From positions 124,001 through 188,000 of the forward strand of contig JACKHA010000001.1 in NCBI GenBank assembly GCA_020639215.1: a stretch of 64,000 nucleotides of DNA, written 5' to 3'. This document shows positions 43,497-51,160 of this stretch, one piece after another. The translations under genes and the position numbers were made by a program. The notes beneath the pieces are model-generated. The model was given only the letters and a program-made list of their open reading frames with translations, ran no database searches and was not told the origin of the DNA. The DNA is from Phycisphaeraceae bacterium (GTDB lineage: Bacteria > Planctomycetota > Phycisphaerae > Phycisphaerales > UBA1924). Position 1 is the stretch's first letter. The number at the start of each line of letters is the position of its first letter.

Positions 43497-44315
43497 ATGG
43501 CCAAAATGTTCTACACGCTCGAGGAAGCGGCCCAGCGACTGGGCCAGTCCGAGAGCCAGGTCAAGCAGATGGTCGACTCCGGGCAGCTCCAGGAGTTCCG
43601 CGATCGCGACCGCATCATGCTCAAGCGTGACCAGGTCGACCTGCTCGCCGGCGACGGCGGCGACGATGGCGGACTCGGCAGCGGTGTCGACCTCGAGCCC
43701 CTGTCGCTGGCGTCCAGCGGGCTGGGCGCCTCGGGCACCGGCATCTCGCTCGCCGGCGAGAGCGGCTCCTCCTCCTCCCACAAGGAGTCCAGCGGCATCT
43801 CCATCTTCGACGACGACCTCGAGTCGGCCGACCCCAACGCCCAGACCCAGGTGACCTCGTCCCGGAACGTCGAGTTTGCCGACAAGGGCTCCTCCGCCGG
43901 CTCGGGCCTGCTCGAAGCCGCACGCGAGGCCGACGACACCTCGCTCGGGGCCGACATCCTCGGCAACGTCTACGGCGACCAGCAGGAGACCATGTCCTCG
44001 ACCGCCACCGACGCGGGCGGCGGCGGCGCGTTGTTCGAAACCACCGGCGCCGAGATCGCCGACTCCCCCGCCATCTCCCCCATGATGCAGATGGAGGCGT
44101 TCGACGGGAAGGGTTCCGGGCTGGCCGGCGGCCTGGCCCTGGGCATGGTCCTCACCCTCGCTCTGGCGATCGCCGTGGCCGTCTTCAGCATCACCGGCAT
44201 GAGCGGCGGGCTCCTCGAGACCATCACCACCAACTTCTGGGCGGTGGTCGGCGGGCTGGGCGGCTTCACGCTCATCGCTGGCGTCATCGGCATGGTCGTC
44301 GGCGGCAAGAGCTGA
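43497..44315 (+). CDS. Membrane-anchored protein with N-terminal excisionase/MerR-like HTH
   Basis: A 272-residue protein. Residues 1-50 (MAKMFYTLEEAAQRLGQSES, QVKQMVDSGQLQEFRDRDRI, then LKRDQVD) are a winged HTH of the excisionase/MerR type, which normally binds DNA. Residues 55-205 are low-complexity Gly/Ser/Asp-rich, and two transmembrane helices follow (about 208-230 and 246-269). A DNA-binding or HTH-fold domain tethered to the membrane by a flexible linker could link chromosome and envelope, or the HTH fold may bind protein instead. Start ATG at 43497 with GGAG 9 bp upstream. The glycosyltransferase gene follows by 67 bp. Confidence 0.8.
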   Translation: MAKMFYTLEEAAQRLGQSESQVKQMVDSGQLQEFRDRDRIMLKRDQVDLLAGDGGDDGGLGSGVDLEPLSLASSGLGASGTGISLAGESGSSSSHKESSGISIFDDDLESADPNAQTQVTSSRNVEFADKGSSAGSGLLEAAREADDTSLGADILGNVYGDQQETMSSTATDAGGGGALFETTGAEIADSPAISPMMQMEAFDGKGSGLAGGLALGMVLTLALAIAVAVFSITGMSGGLLETITTNFWAVVGGLGGFTLIAGVIGMVVGGKS

Positions 44316-44382
44316 CGCGATCGACCGACCCGCTGCTGCGCCCGGGTGAACACCGTCATCGGTTCGCGCGCCTTCTCGTGGG

Positions 44383-45435
44383 ATGGACGACTTCCGGCGC
44401 ATCCTGCTGATCCGCCCGAGCGCGCTCGGCGACGTCTGTCGTTCCGTTCCCGTGCTCACCACGCTGAGGGCCGCGTTCCCACATGCCCGGATCGACTGGC
44501 TCGTGCAGGACTCGTTCGCCGCGGCCATCGAGCACCACCCGGCCCTGGACAACGCCGTCCGATTCCCCCGGCGCGCGTTCGCGGGCGGCCTGACGCCCCC
44601 GAAGGCCGCGGCGTTCTTCGAGTGGGCCGCCCGCCTGGGCGAGCCCGGGTACGACCTGGTGGTCGACGCGCAGGGCCTGGCCCGCAGCGGGCTGCTCGCC
44701 TGGATGACCGGGGCCGCCTGCCGCATCGGCGAGGCCTCGGCCCGCGAGGGCGCCCCGCTGCTCTACACCCGGCGCGTGCCGATCCCGGCGGGGTGGCACA
44801 CGGTCGACCGCATGCTGGGCATCGCGTGCGCCGGGCTGGGGATCGCGCCGGTGGTCGACATGCGCCTGCACACCGATGAGGCCTCGCGCGCCCGGGCGGC
44901 CGACCTGGTCGGTTCACGCGATCGGTACGTGTTGCTCGCCCCCACAAGCCGCTGGGCCTCGAAACGCTGGCCCGCCGACCGGTTTGCGGCACTCGCCCAA
45001 CGCCTGCTCGACTCGGCCGCAGTCTCCATCGTGGTCGTGGGCGGACGCGACGAGCGCGACCAGTGCGGCCCCGTGCTGGAACTCGCGGCCCGCGACAAGA
45101 GGGTCGTTGATCTGGTGGGCCAGACCGACGTCGCCACGCTGATGGCGCTCGTCGAACGGGCCGCGCTGGTCGTCGCCAACGACTCGGCGGCCCTGCACAT
45201 GGGCGTCGGCTTCGAACGTCCGTGCGTGGCGCTGTTTGGCCCGACGCGGGTCGACCTGGTCGGGCCGTACCGGCGCGAGCACGACGTGATCCAGCACCTC
45301 GAGCGGGGCGACGAGATCGACCACAAGCGGGATGCCGGTGCGGCCATCATGGACCGCATCGGCGTGGACGAGGTCGAGTCGGCGTGCGTGGCGCGCCTGG
45401 TGGACCGGAGCCGGGCCGCCGAACCGCGTGCCTGA
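44383..45435 (+). CDS. Family 9 glycosyltransferase (heptosyltransferase-like)
   Basis: A 350-residue protein of the ADP-heptose:LPS heptosyltransferase superfamily (GT9, GT-B fold). N-terminal ILLIRPSALGDVCRSVPVL is the conserved acceptor-side motif. LLAPTSRWASKRWPADRFAAL and ALVVANDSAALHMGVGFERPCVALFGPT form the nucleotide-sugar side. It transfers heptose or a related sugar to the LPS core at the cytoplasmic face of the inner membrane. Together with the LpxL-like gene at the right end it supports an LPS-bearing outer membrane. The ATG at 44383 begins MDDFRRILLIRPS. Confidence 0.92.
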   Translation: MDDFRRILLIRPSALGDVCRSVPVLTTLRAAFPHARIDWLVQDSFAAAIEHHPALDNAVRFPRRAFAGGLTPPKAAAFFEWAARLGEPGYDLVVDAQGLARSGLLAWMTGAACRIGEASAREGAPLLYTRRVPIPAGWHTVDRMLGIACAGLGIAPVVDMRLHTDEASRARAADLVGSRDRYVLLAPTSRWASKRWPADRFAALAQRLLDSAAVSIVVVGGRDERDQCGPVLELAARDKRVVDLVGQTDVATLMALVERAALVVANDSAALHMGVGFERPCVALFGPTRVDLVGPYRREHDVIQHLERGDEIDHKRDAGAAIMDRIGVDEVESACVARLVDRSRAAEPRA

Positions 45436-45470
45436 ACACGCCGTCCGATCTGCCCCCACTGCGGCGACGG

Positions 45471-45561
45471 GGTGGCATGTTTGCTGCTCGGAGCAAGCAC
45501 GGGGAGTCGCCGAGTTCATGGATGAGCCAAGCATGCTTGTGCAGAGCCACAAGCATGCCAC
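45471..45561. repeat. Two GTGGCATG-headed REP units in inverted orientation (BIME-like)
   Basis: Plus-strand unit: GGTGGCATG then a TTGCT/AGCAA hairpin (45471-45498). Minus-strand unit: GTGGCATG leading into GCATGCTTGTG/CACAAGCATGC, a perfect 11-bp stem with a 6-base loop (45531-45558). The outer GTGGCATG (45472-45479) and CATGCCAC (45554-45561) are complementary. It fills the convergent spacer between the glycosyltransferase and rplS. Confidence 0.8.
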
Positions 45562-45591
45562 GCGTCGGGGCGTCCCAGACTTCGGTCGGAC

Positions 45592-46008
45592 TCAGCCCTT
45601 CGGCTCGTTCGCCACGTGCTTCAGGCCACGCCGGCGGTCGCGGAGGCGGCGCTTCTTGCCCACGCGGTCGCGCAGGAAGTAGAGCTTGGCCCGGCGGGCG
45701 TCGCCGCGTCGCACGACCTTGAAGGTGGCGATCATGGGCGAGTGGATCGGGTAGACGCGCTCGACGCCGATGTCGTCGACGACGCGCCGGACCGTGATCA
45801 TCTCGTTGATCCCGCCGCCGGAGCGGGCGATCAGCACGCCCTGGAAGCGCTGGATGCGCTCCTTCTCGCCCTCGACGATCCGCTGGTGGACCTCGATGGT
45901 GTCGCCGATGTCCATGAGCGGGATGTCGCTCTTGAGGTGCTTGGCCTCGAGGTCCGCCAGCACCTGCTGGGGGTTGAGTCGGGCCGTCGTGGTCGCGGTC
46001 GCGGTCAT
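45592..46008 (-). CDS. rplS: Ribosomal protein L19
   Basis: A 138-residue L19, a 50S protein near the 30S-50S interface. DIPLMDIGDTIEVHQRIVEG, RIQRFQGVLIARSGGGINEM and RVYPIHSPMIATFKVVRRGD with RRAKLYFLRDRVGKKRRLRD are conserved. The first 20 residues (Thr/Ala-rich) and the C-terminal tail are extra to the usual 115. Last of the minus-strand set rpsP-trmD-rplS, 120 bp after trmD. Confidence 0.97.
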   Translation of the reverse strand: MTATATTTARLNPQQVLADLEAKHLKSDIPLMDIGDTIEVHQRIVEGEKERIQRFQGVLIARSGGGINEMITVRRVVDDIGVERVYPIHSPMIATFKVVRRGDARRAKLYFLRDRVGKKRRLRDRRRGLKHVANEPKG

Positions 46009-46128
46009 GGAAGCACCCCGTGGGCGGTCGCCCCGGGCGGTCGCCCGAGGCCGATGGTCAGGAATCGAGCCCGGGCTGGAACAGGAACGCCGGAGCCACC
46101 AAGGGGCGTCCCGAGCCGGGCCTGAACG

Positions 46129-46947
46129 TTAGGAACCCGTGCCGGGACTGTCCACACGGCCGGGCGGTTGGCAGGCGGGTTCGGCGGGGTTGGCCTGCGG
46201 GTCGGGCTGCGGGTCGGGCTGCGGGTCGTTCGGGAGCAGATCCGGGCGGCGATCCCGCGTTCGGGCCAGACGCTGCTCGAGCCGCCAGCGGGCGACCTTG
46301 GCGTGGTCCCCGGAAACCAGGATCTCGGGGGCCTCCCGCCCCTGCCAGACTCTGGGGCGGGTGAAGTGGGGGCAGTCCAGCAGGCGCGCGTGCGGCGAAT
46401 CGCCCGCCCCTGCGACAGTCGAGAAGCTCTCGGCCAGGGCCGATTCCTGGTCCCCCAGGGCCCCCGGCAGCAGGCGCACGACCGCGTCGATAAGGACCAT
46501 CGCCGCCAGTTCACCCCCCGACAGCACATAGTCCCCGATCGAGATCTCCTCGGGCGCCAGGGCTTCGATGACCCGCTCGTCGATCCCCTCGTAGTGCCCG
46601 GCCAGCACCAGCAGTCGCGGCAGCCCGGCCAGTCGCTCCACCATCGCCTGCGTCAACGGGCGCCCCTGCGGGGTCAGCAGCACCCGGTGGGCCGGGCGGG
46701 GGTCGCTGGCTTCAACGCCTCGCACCGCGTCCCAGATGGGCTGGCACATCATCACCATGCCGGGCCCGCCCCCGAACGGGCGGTCATCGGTCTTCGCGTG
46801 CTTGTTCTCGGCGTAGGCCCGGATGTCCGTCGCCACGACCTCGACGATCCCGGCGGCCCTGGCCCGGGCGGGGATGCTCACGCCCAGGGCCGCGGGCGGC
46901 TCGGCGGCGAACATCTCCGGGAACGTCGTGAGCACGTCGATCCGCAT
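46129..46947 (-). CDS. trmD: tRNA (guanine-N1)-methyltransferase TrmD
   Basis: A 272-residue SPOUT methyltransferase making m1G37 in tRNA. MRIDVLTTFPEMF is the canonical start (ATG at 46947). DDRPFGGGPGMVMMCQP, VLAGHYEGIDERVIE, EEISIGDYVLSGGELAAMVL and HFTRPRVWQGREAPEILVSG cover the SAM knot and the tRNA-binding part. The C-terminus is extended by a Pro/Asp repeat, NDPQPDPQPDPQANPAEPA, from a 12-bp DNA tandem repeat (46198-46232) that may vary between strains. It follows rpsP with no rimM between them. A 12-bp hairpin lies in its leader. Confidence 0.97.
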   Translation of the reverse strand: MRIDVLTTFPEMFAAEPPAALGVSIPARARAAGIVEVVATDIRAYAENKHAKTDDRPFGGGPGMVMMCQPIWDAVRGVEASDPRPAHRVLLTPQGRPLTQAMVERLAGLPRLLVLAGHYEGIDERVIEALAPEEISIGDYVLSGGELAAMVLIDAVVRLLPGALGDQESALAESFSTVAGAGDSPHARLLDCPHFTRPRVWQGREAPEILVSGDHAKVARWRLEQRLARTRDRRPDLLPNDPQPDPQPDPQANPAEPACQPPGRVDSPGTGS

Positions 46948-46971
46948 GTGGGATTGTTGGAGCCAAAACGA

Positions 46972-46998
46972 GCATCGCCCGCTGGAAGCGGGCGATGC
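46972..46998. repeat. 12-bp REP-like hairpin between rpsP and trmD
   Basis: GCATCGCCCGCT (46972-46983), loop GGA (TCC on the minus strand), AGCGGGCGATGC (46987-46998). It shares the TCC loop of the other REP-like copies but lacks a GGTGG head. It sits 25 bp upstream of the trmD start in the trmD leader and could modulate expression of trmD relative to rpsP. Confidence 0.75.
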
Positions 46999-47028
46999 AA
47001 TCGATTCTTTCACGGATGGGCCAGGCGA

Positions 47029-47403
47029 TCAGCCCTGGGCCTTCTCGCCCTCGCCAGCGGCGGCCGCAGCCGCCTCGGCCTCGGCTGCCGCCTTCTTCTG
47101 CTCGACGACGTCGCGGGCGTGCTTGCGGTCGGCCTCCCACTGCTCCTTCATCTTGGCGGGCAGCAGTTCGGCCCGCCCGAGCATGTCGCGGACGGTCTCG
47201 GTGGGCTGGGCCCCGACGCTGAGCCAGTACTGGATCCGCTCGCCGTTGAGGCTCAACTGCTTCTCGGCGTCCTTCTCGAGGGGGTTGAACCACCCGAGGG
47301 CTTCGATCACCCGCCCGTCGCGGCGCGTCCGCTGGTCGATCGCGTTGAGGCGATAGAACGGAGCATTCCGACGGCCCTGACGCTGGAGACGGATCCGAAC
47401 CAA
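47029..47403 (-). CDS. rpsP: Ribosomal protein S16, probable TTG start
   Basis: A 124-residue S16 of the 30S subunit. VRIRLQRQGRRNAPFYRLNA, VIEALGWFNPLEKDAEKQLS and GERIQYWLSVGAQPTETVRD are conserved. The start is set by TTG at 47403: AAGGAG (47415-47410) lies 6 bp upstream, and the resulting (f)M-VRIRLQ matches the family N-terminus. The alternative GTG at 47421 would place the Shine-Dalgarno sequence inside the gene. The C-terminus is an Ala/Glu-rich helix (QKKAAAEAEAAAAAAGEGEK) not found in short S16s. First gene of rpsP-trmD-rplS. Confidence 0.95.
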   Translation of the reverse strand: MVRIRLQRQGRRNAPFYRLNAIDQRTRRDGRVIEALGWFNPLEKDAEKQLSLNGERIQYWLSVGAQPTETVRDMLGRAELLPAKMKEQWEADRKHARDVVEQKKAAAEAEAAAAAAGEGEKAQG

Positions 47404-47705
47404 GGCAGACTCCTTCGGCACGCGACGCCGACACGCAGACCCCGGACGCTAGCCGGGGCTGGATTCCAGTGCGAGACGACAGCCCGCGAGCGGTCCACCG
47501 GGCCCGCCCTCTCGGGCCACGAGTCTAGGCCGGGGTCCGTTGGGCCTCAAGCCGGAGGAGGCCCGCGGCGGGCACGCCGCCCGATGGGGTTGAAACAGGA
47601 TAAGGCAATCCGAATAATGGCGCGGCGTGGTGTGTTCGCCGCGTGCCGCACCCAGATTCTCCGCGGTATCGCCCTTGGCAACCGCCCCGCTCGGGAGGAG
47701 ACCCC
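47404..47705. other. 302-bp divergent spacer between rpsP and the beta-helix gene
   Basis: No gene. It holds the rpsP ribosome binding site at the left, a sequence with no clear signal in the middle, and a strong plus-strand promoter at 47590-47618. GGGAGGAG lies just before the ATG at 47706. Confidence 0.6.
47590..47618 (+). promoter_or_regulatory. Strong sigma70-type promoter of the beta-helix gene
   Basis: TTGAAA (47590-47595), 17-bp spacer, AATAAT (47613-47618): five of six matches in each hexamer and ideal spacing. The transcript would start near 47625 with a leader of about 80 bases. The AT-rich patch stands out in this GC-rich window. Confidence 0.7.
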
Positions 47706-49541
47706 ATGCGCACGAGGCCCGCCCAACACACCTTCGCGCTCGCCCTGTTGGCCGGACTGACCGCCGCCGCGTCGGGCGGGGTTCTTCGGGTCCGCGAGGG
47801 GGCCGTGGGCGCGGGCACGGGCGCGACGTGGGAAGACGCGTTCCCAACGCTCCAGGGCGCGCTGGCAGCGGCCTCGGCGGGAGATGAGGTCTGGGTCGCT
47901 TCGGGCACCTACACGCCCACCGACGCCACGTCCTCGTTCGTCGCCTCGTCGGGCGTGGCGATGTTCGGCGGATTCGCCGGCACCGAGACGGTGCGCGACC
48001 AGCGCGACTGGAACGCCAACCCGACCATCCTCAGCGGCGACGTCGGGCGCGATGACACGTTCTCGACCGGCGCGTGGCCATCGAGCTGGGCGGTGAACTC
48101 GTCGAACGCCGGGCACGTCATCGACGCGTCCGGGGTCGACGCGACCGCCATCATCGACGGATTCACGATCACCCTCGGGCACACGGGCCCCAGCGGGACG
48201 CCCGCGGGCAACGCGCTGATGTTCGGCAGCGGCGTGTTCGCCCCGGCCGGCAGCCCCACCGTCCGGCACTGCCGGTTCATCCGCAACCTGGCGGCGTTCG
48301 CCCACGGCGGGGCCATCTACCTGTACGACTCGGACGCCCTCATCGAGGACTGCGCGTTCGACCAGAACTACGTCCACCTGGGCGACGGCGGCGGGGTCTT
48401 CCTGGCGGGCGCCTCCAACGTCACCATCCGCGGCTGCACGTTCAACGCCTGCACCACGGTCCACGGCGGGAGCGGCGGGCAGGGCCAGGGGGGCGCGATC
48501 GGCTCGCAGACGACCGGCACGCTCACCGTCGAACGATGCCGTTTCACGTCCAACGTCGCCCGCCATTTCTACACCTCGGGCGGCATCGAGATCGCCCGCG
48601 GGGGCGGCATCAGCAGTTTCCTGGGGTCGCTCGTCGTGCGTGCCTGCGAGTTCCGAGGCAACGAGGCGCCCGGCGGCGCGGGCATCTACACGTGGGGGCC
48701 GACCGAGGTCACGAACAGCCTCTTCTGGAACAACCGCGTCTACGAGTACAACCTGAGCCCCGTCGCGGGCGACGGCGGCTATGGGGCGGGCGTGGCCGCG
48801 TACACGCGCAACCCCGGTTTCACCACCATCATCAACTGCTCGATGGTGCGCAACCAGGGAGCCGAGGGCGTCGGCGTCCAGACGCTCGGTATCGGAACCG
48901 TCGACATCCGGAACTCGATCATCTGGGGCAACATCGCCAGCGGGGCGGGCCTGCCCCCGTCCCGGTGGGGCGTCAAGGGCGACTTCGAGGCCCGTTACTC
49001 CTGCATCCAGGACCTGCTCACCCCCATCCCCGGCGAGGACCCGCCCAATCCCGCCGACTATCCGGGCTGCATCGTCATCGATCCGCTGTTGGTTGCGCCA
49101 ACCTCCGGCGATCTTCACCTGATGGCGGCCTCGCCCGCGATCGACGCCGCCGAGAACGCCAGCGTCCCGGTCGGAGTGACCACCGATCTGGACGCCCTGG
49201 CCAGGTTCATCGATGACCCCGGGGCGCCAAACGTCGGCCTTCCCGGCGGAGCGGGCGGCAGCGCCATTGTGGACATGGGCGCGTACGAGCGCCAGACCCC
49301 CTGCCAGCCCGACCTGACCACCGGTGCCGTGCCCGGCCAGCCGGGCTACGGCGTGCCCAACGGCGTGCTGAACAACGACGACTTCTTCTACTTCCTGGCC
49401 CAGTTCGCCGCCGGCAACGCAGCGGTGTGCGACCTGACCACCGGGGCCGTGCCGGGCCAGCCGGGCTACGGCGTGCCGAACGGCGCGGTCACCAATGACG
49501 ACTTCTTCTACTACCTCACCATCTTCAGCGCGGGCTGCTGA
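47706..49541 (+). CDS. Secreted right-handed beta-helix protein with paired GC-type dockerin-like tail
   Basis: A 611-residue exported protein (signal [20 protein letters not shown] onward). [20 protein letters not shown] followed by [20 protein letters not shown] and many short strands ([32 protein letters not shown]) form a parallel beta-helix of the kind in planctomycete surface or polysaccharide-binding proteins. The last 85 residues are two near-identical units, [18 protein letters not shown] plus [17 protein letters not shown] and [17 protein letters not shown], a dockerin-like repeat ending Gly-Cys. Dockerins bind calcium and cohesins; no cohesin is seen here. SD GGGAGGAG and a good promoter precede it. 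Confidence 0.88.
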   Translation: MRTRPAQHTFALALLAGLTAAASGGVLRVREGAVGAGTGATWEDAFPTLQGALAAASAGDEVWVASGTYTPTDATSSFVASSGVAMFGGFAGTETVRDQRDWNANPTILSGDVGRDDTFSTGAWPSSWAVNSSNAGHVIDASGVDATAIIDGFTITLGHTGPSGTPAGNALMFGSGVFAPAGSPTVRHCRFIRNLAAFAHGGAIYLYDSDALIEDCAFDQNYVHLGDGGGVFLAGASNVTIRGCTFNACTTVHGGSGGQGQGGAIGSQTTGTLTVERCRFTSNVARHFYTSGGIEIARGGGISSFLGSLVVRACEFRGNEAPGGAGIYTWGPTEVTNSLFWNNRVYEYNLSPVAGDGGYGAGVAAYTRNPGFTTIINCSMVRNQGAEGVGVQTLGIGTVDIRNSIIWGNIASGAGLPPSRWGVKGDFEARYSCIQDLLTPIPGEDPPNPADYPGCIVIDPLLVAPTSGDLHLMAASPAIDAAENASVPVGVTTDLDALARFIDDPGAPNVGLPGGAGGSAIVDMGAYERQTPCQPDLTTGAVPGQPGYGVPNGVLNNDDFFYFLAQFAAGNAAVCDLTTGAVPGQPGYGVPNGAVTNDDFFYYLTIFSAGC

Positions 49542-49609
49542 TGCCGAGGCCCGACGAACCCAGATCCTCGCGCGCAGCCCTTGCGGAGCCCGACACCGAG
49601 AGAACCACC

Positions 49610-50446
49610 ATGCGACGCACGACACCGCACTCGCCGGCCTTCCTCCTCGCCGCCATGCTCGCCGCGCCGCTGCTCGCCGGCGAGATCGCAACCCGCGCCG
49701 AACTCGACGCCATCCTCGACGACAGAGCCCTGCTCGAGGACTTCGAGGGCCTCAGCGTCCACGCCGGCACCTCGATCCCGTGCCCGAACCCGTTCTCTTC
49801 GTTGACCGCCCAGCCCAGTTGGGGCGTGCTCGATGGCATCGAGTACTACGCACCCACCAACGTGCTGTACCTCTACGGCGGATTCCTCCACGGCGACGAC
49901 AGCGTGATCCTGCAGACCAACGGCACGCTCGAGATCACGTTCGACCAGCCGCAGCGGGCCGTCGGGTTCGACATCGCCAACGGCACCGGCAACGCCACGT
50001 TCGGCGAGTCCATCGCGTTCTATCACAACGCCATGCCTCTCGCGACGATCACGCGCAGCATCCCGCCCGCGGGCGACACGTTCGTTGCCTGGGACGAGCC
50101 CGTCGGCGGTATCACCTCGATCGTCATCACCGGTACGACGTTCTCCCCTGGCCTGCAGGGCCCGATCAAAATCGACAACGTCGCCTGGGGCTACGACCTG
50201 CCCGTGTGCCGCCCCGACATCACCACCGGCGCCATCTCCGGACAGCCTGGATACCTGGTCCCCAACAGCGTGCTCAACAACGACGACTTCTTCTGCTTCC
50301 TGGCCGAGTTCGCAGACCAGAACCTCGAGGTCTGCGACCTGACCACCGGAGCCGTCTCCGGCCAGCCGGGCTATGGCGTGCCGAACGGGACGCTCACGAA
50401 CGACGATTTCTTTTTCTTCCTCGCGCTATTCGCCGCGGGCTGCTGA
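49610..50446 (+). CDS. Secreted protein with paired GC-type dockerin-like tail
   Basis: A 278-residue exported protein from ATG at 49610 (MRRTTPHSPAFLLAAMLAAP onward). The body is beta-rich, ALLEDFEGLSVHAGTSIPC and FDQPQRAVGFDIANGTGNAT, resembling carbohydrate-binding or choice-of-anchor-type domains. The tail has two units ([69 protein letters not shown]), the same as in the preceding gene. It follows that gene by 68 bp and probably shares its promoter. A rho-independent terminator follows. Confidence 0.85.
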   Translation: MRRTTPHSPAFLLAAMLAAPLLAGEIATRAELDAILDDRALLEDFEGLSVHAGTSIPCPNPFSSLTAQPSWGVLDGIEYYAPTNVLYLYGGFLHGDDSVILQTNGTLEITFDQPQRAVGFDIANGTGNATFGESIAFYHNAMPLATITRSIPPAGDTFVAWDEPVGGITSIVITGTTFSPGLQGPIKIDNVAWGYDLPVCRPDITTGAISGQPGYLVPNSVLNNDDFFCFLAEFADQNLEVCDLTTGAVSGQPGYGVPNGTLTNDDFFFFLALFAAGC

Positions 50447-50477
50447 ACCCGGTGCCGCCATCCCAGAACGCAGTGCA

Positions 50478-50504
50478 GCCCCGGGGACGCCCCCCGGGGC
50501 TTTT
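50478..50504 (+). terminator. Rho-independent terminator after the dockerin gene pair
   Basis: GCCCCGGGG (50478-50486), loop ACGCC, CCCCGGGGC (50492-50500), then TTTT (50501-50504). It starts 32 bp after the stop codon and separates this unit from the blaI locus. Confidence 0.8.
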
Positions 50505-50584
50505 CACTGCGCATCCACAGCCCCTCCACCGCCGCGCGGCTCGACAGCAAGATCGTGCCAGCCGAACCGTGAAACCCGACGGGC

Positions 50585-50613
50585 TTGCATCCCTACGACG
50601 TTCGTAGTAGGCT
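50585..50613 (+). promoter_or_regulatory. Probable blaI promoter overlapping operator 1
   Basis: TTGCAT (50585-50590), 17-bp spacer, TAGGCT (50608-50613). The -10 is poor, but operator 1 lies between and over the hexamers, as expected for a repressed promoter. Confidence 0.45.
50592..50611. promoter_or_regulatory. BlaI-type operator 1
   Basis: CCTACGACGTTCGTAGTAGG is a 20-bp dyad. Its complement, CCTACTACGAACGTCGTAGG, contains TACTAC and GTCGTAG arms like known BlaI/MecI boxes (TACTACA...TGTAGTA). It shares CCTxCGAC..T.GTAG.AGG with operator 2. Confidence 0.65.
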
Positions 50614-50615
50614 GT

Positions 50616-50635
50616 CCTCCGACAGTTGTAGGAGG
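50616..50635. promoter_or_regulatory. BlaI-type operator 2
   Basis: CCTCCGACAGTTGTAGGAGG is a second 20-bp dyad, 24 bp centre to centre from operator 1. Two operators in tandem at the promoter is the usual arrangement for BlaI/MecI autoregulation. Confidence 0.65.
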
Positions 50636-50716
50636 CGACGCTGGGGCCAGCCGCCGCATCGGCCTCCCGAGCGGCCCATCACCCGCTCGCCCGCCCCCAT
50701 CGGACCCGACCCCGCC

Positions 50717-51160
50717 ATGCCACGACGAGACGCCATGCTCGGCGACGCCGAACTCGAGGTCCTGAAGGTCCTCTGGGATCGGGGCCCGCTCACGGTCCGC
50801 GAGGTGCTCGGCATCCTGCAGGAGCGCGGGCGCGACCTGGCCTACACGACCGTTCTGACCATGATGACCCGCCTCGAGGCCAAGGGCGCCGTCGCCAGCA
50901 ACCGCTCGGGCCCGGCCTACGTCTACCGCCCGCGGGTCTCGCGCGATCGCATCCGGCGCGACCGCCTCAAGGGGCTGGTCGAGCAGCTCTTCGACGGAGC
51001 CCCCGGCTCGCTCGTGCTGAGCCTCATGAAGAGCGAGTCGTTCACGCCGGAGGAACTCGCCGAGTTTCGCGGCCTGATCGAGCGCCTGGACCCGGCTCGC
51101 CGGGCACGCCACGTCGCTGGCGACACCGACGCAACCGAGAACGGGAGGGGTGCCGCATGA
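50717..51160 (+). CDS. blaI: BlaI/MecI/CopY-family repressor
   Basis: A 147-residue winged-helix repressor. LGDAELEVLKVLWDRGPLTV then REVLGILQERGRDLAYTTVL and TMMTRLEAKGAVASNRSGPA are the DNA-binding domain; the C-terminal helices (RRDRLKGLVEQLFDGAPGSL; LVLSLMKSESFTPEELAEF) form the dimerisation and protease-sensitive part. It should bind the two 20-bp dyads upstream and be cleaved or inactivated on a signal from the BlaR1 homologue. Its stop overlaps the blaR1 start by 4 bp (ATGA), so the two are translationally coupled. The start ATG at 50717 is judged from the conserved helix. Confidence 0.92.
   Translation: MPRRDAMLGDAELEVLKVLWDRGPLTVREVLGILQERGRDLAYTTVLTMMTRLEAKGAVASNRSGPAYVYRPRVSRDRIRRDRLKGLVEQLFDGAPGSLVLSLMKSESFTPEELAEFRGLIERLDPARRARHVAGDTDATENGRGAA

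Noticed and set aside
46190..46240. Short direct repeats as a CRISPR-like array
   Set aside because: Only a 12-bp tandem repeat in coding sequence with no spacers and no cas genes.
50471..50504. Possible additional REP unit
   Set aside because: The 9-bp GC stem followed by TTTT right after a stop codon fits an ordinary rho-independent terminator; no GGTGG or CAGAGC head.
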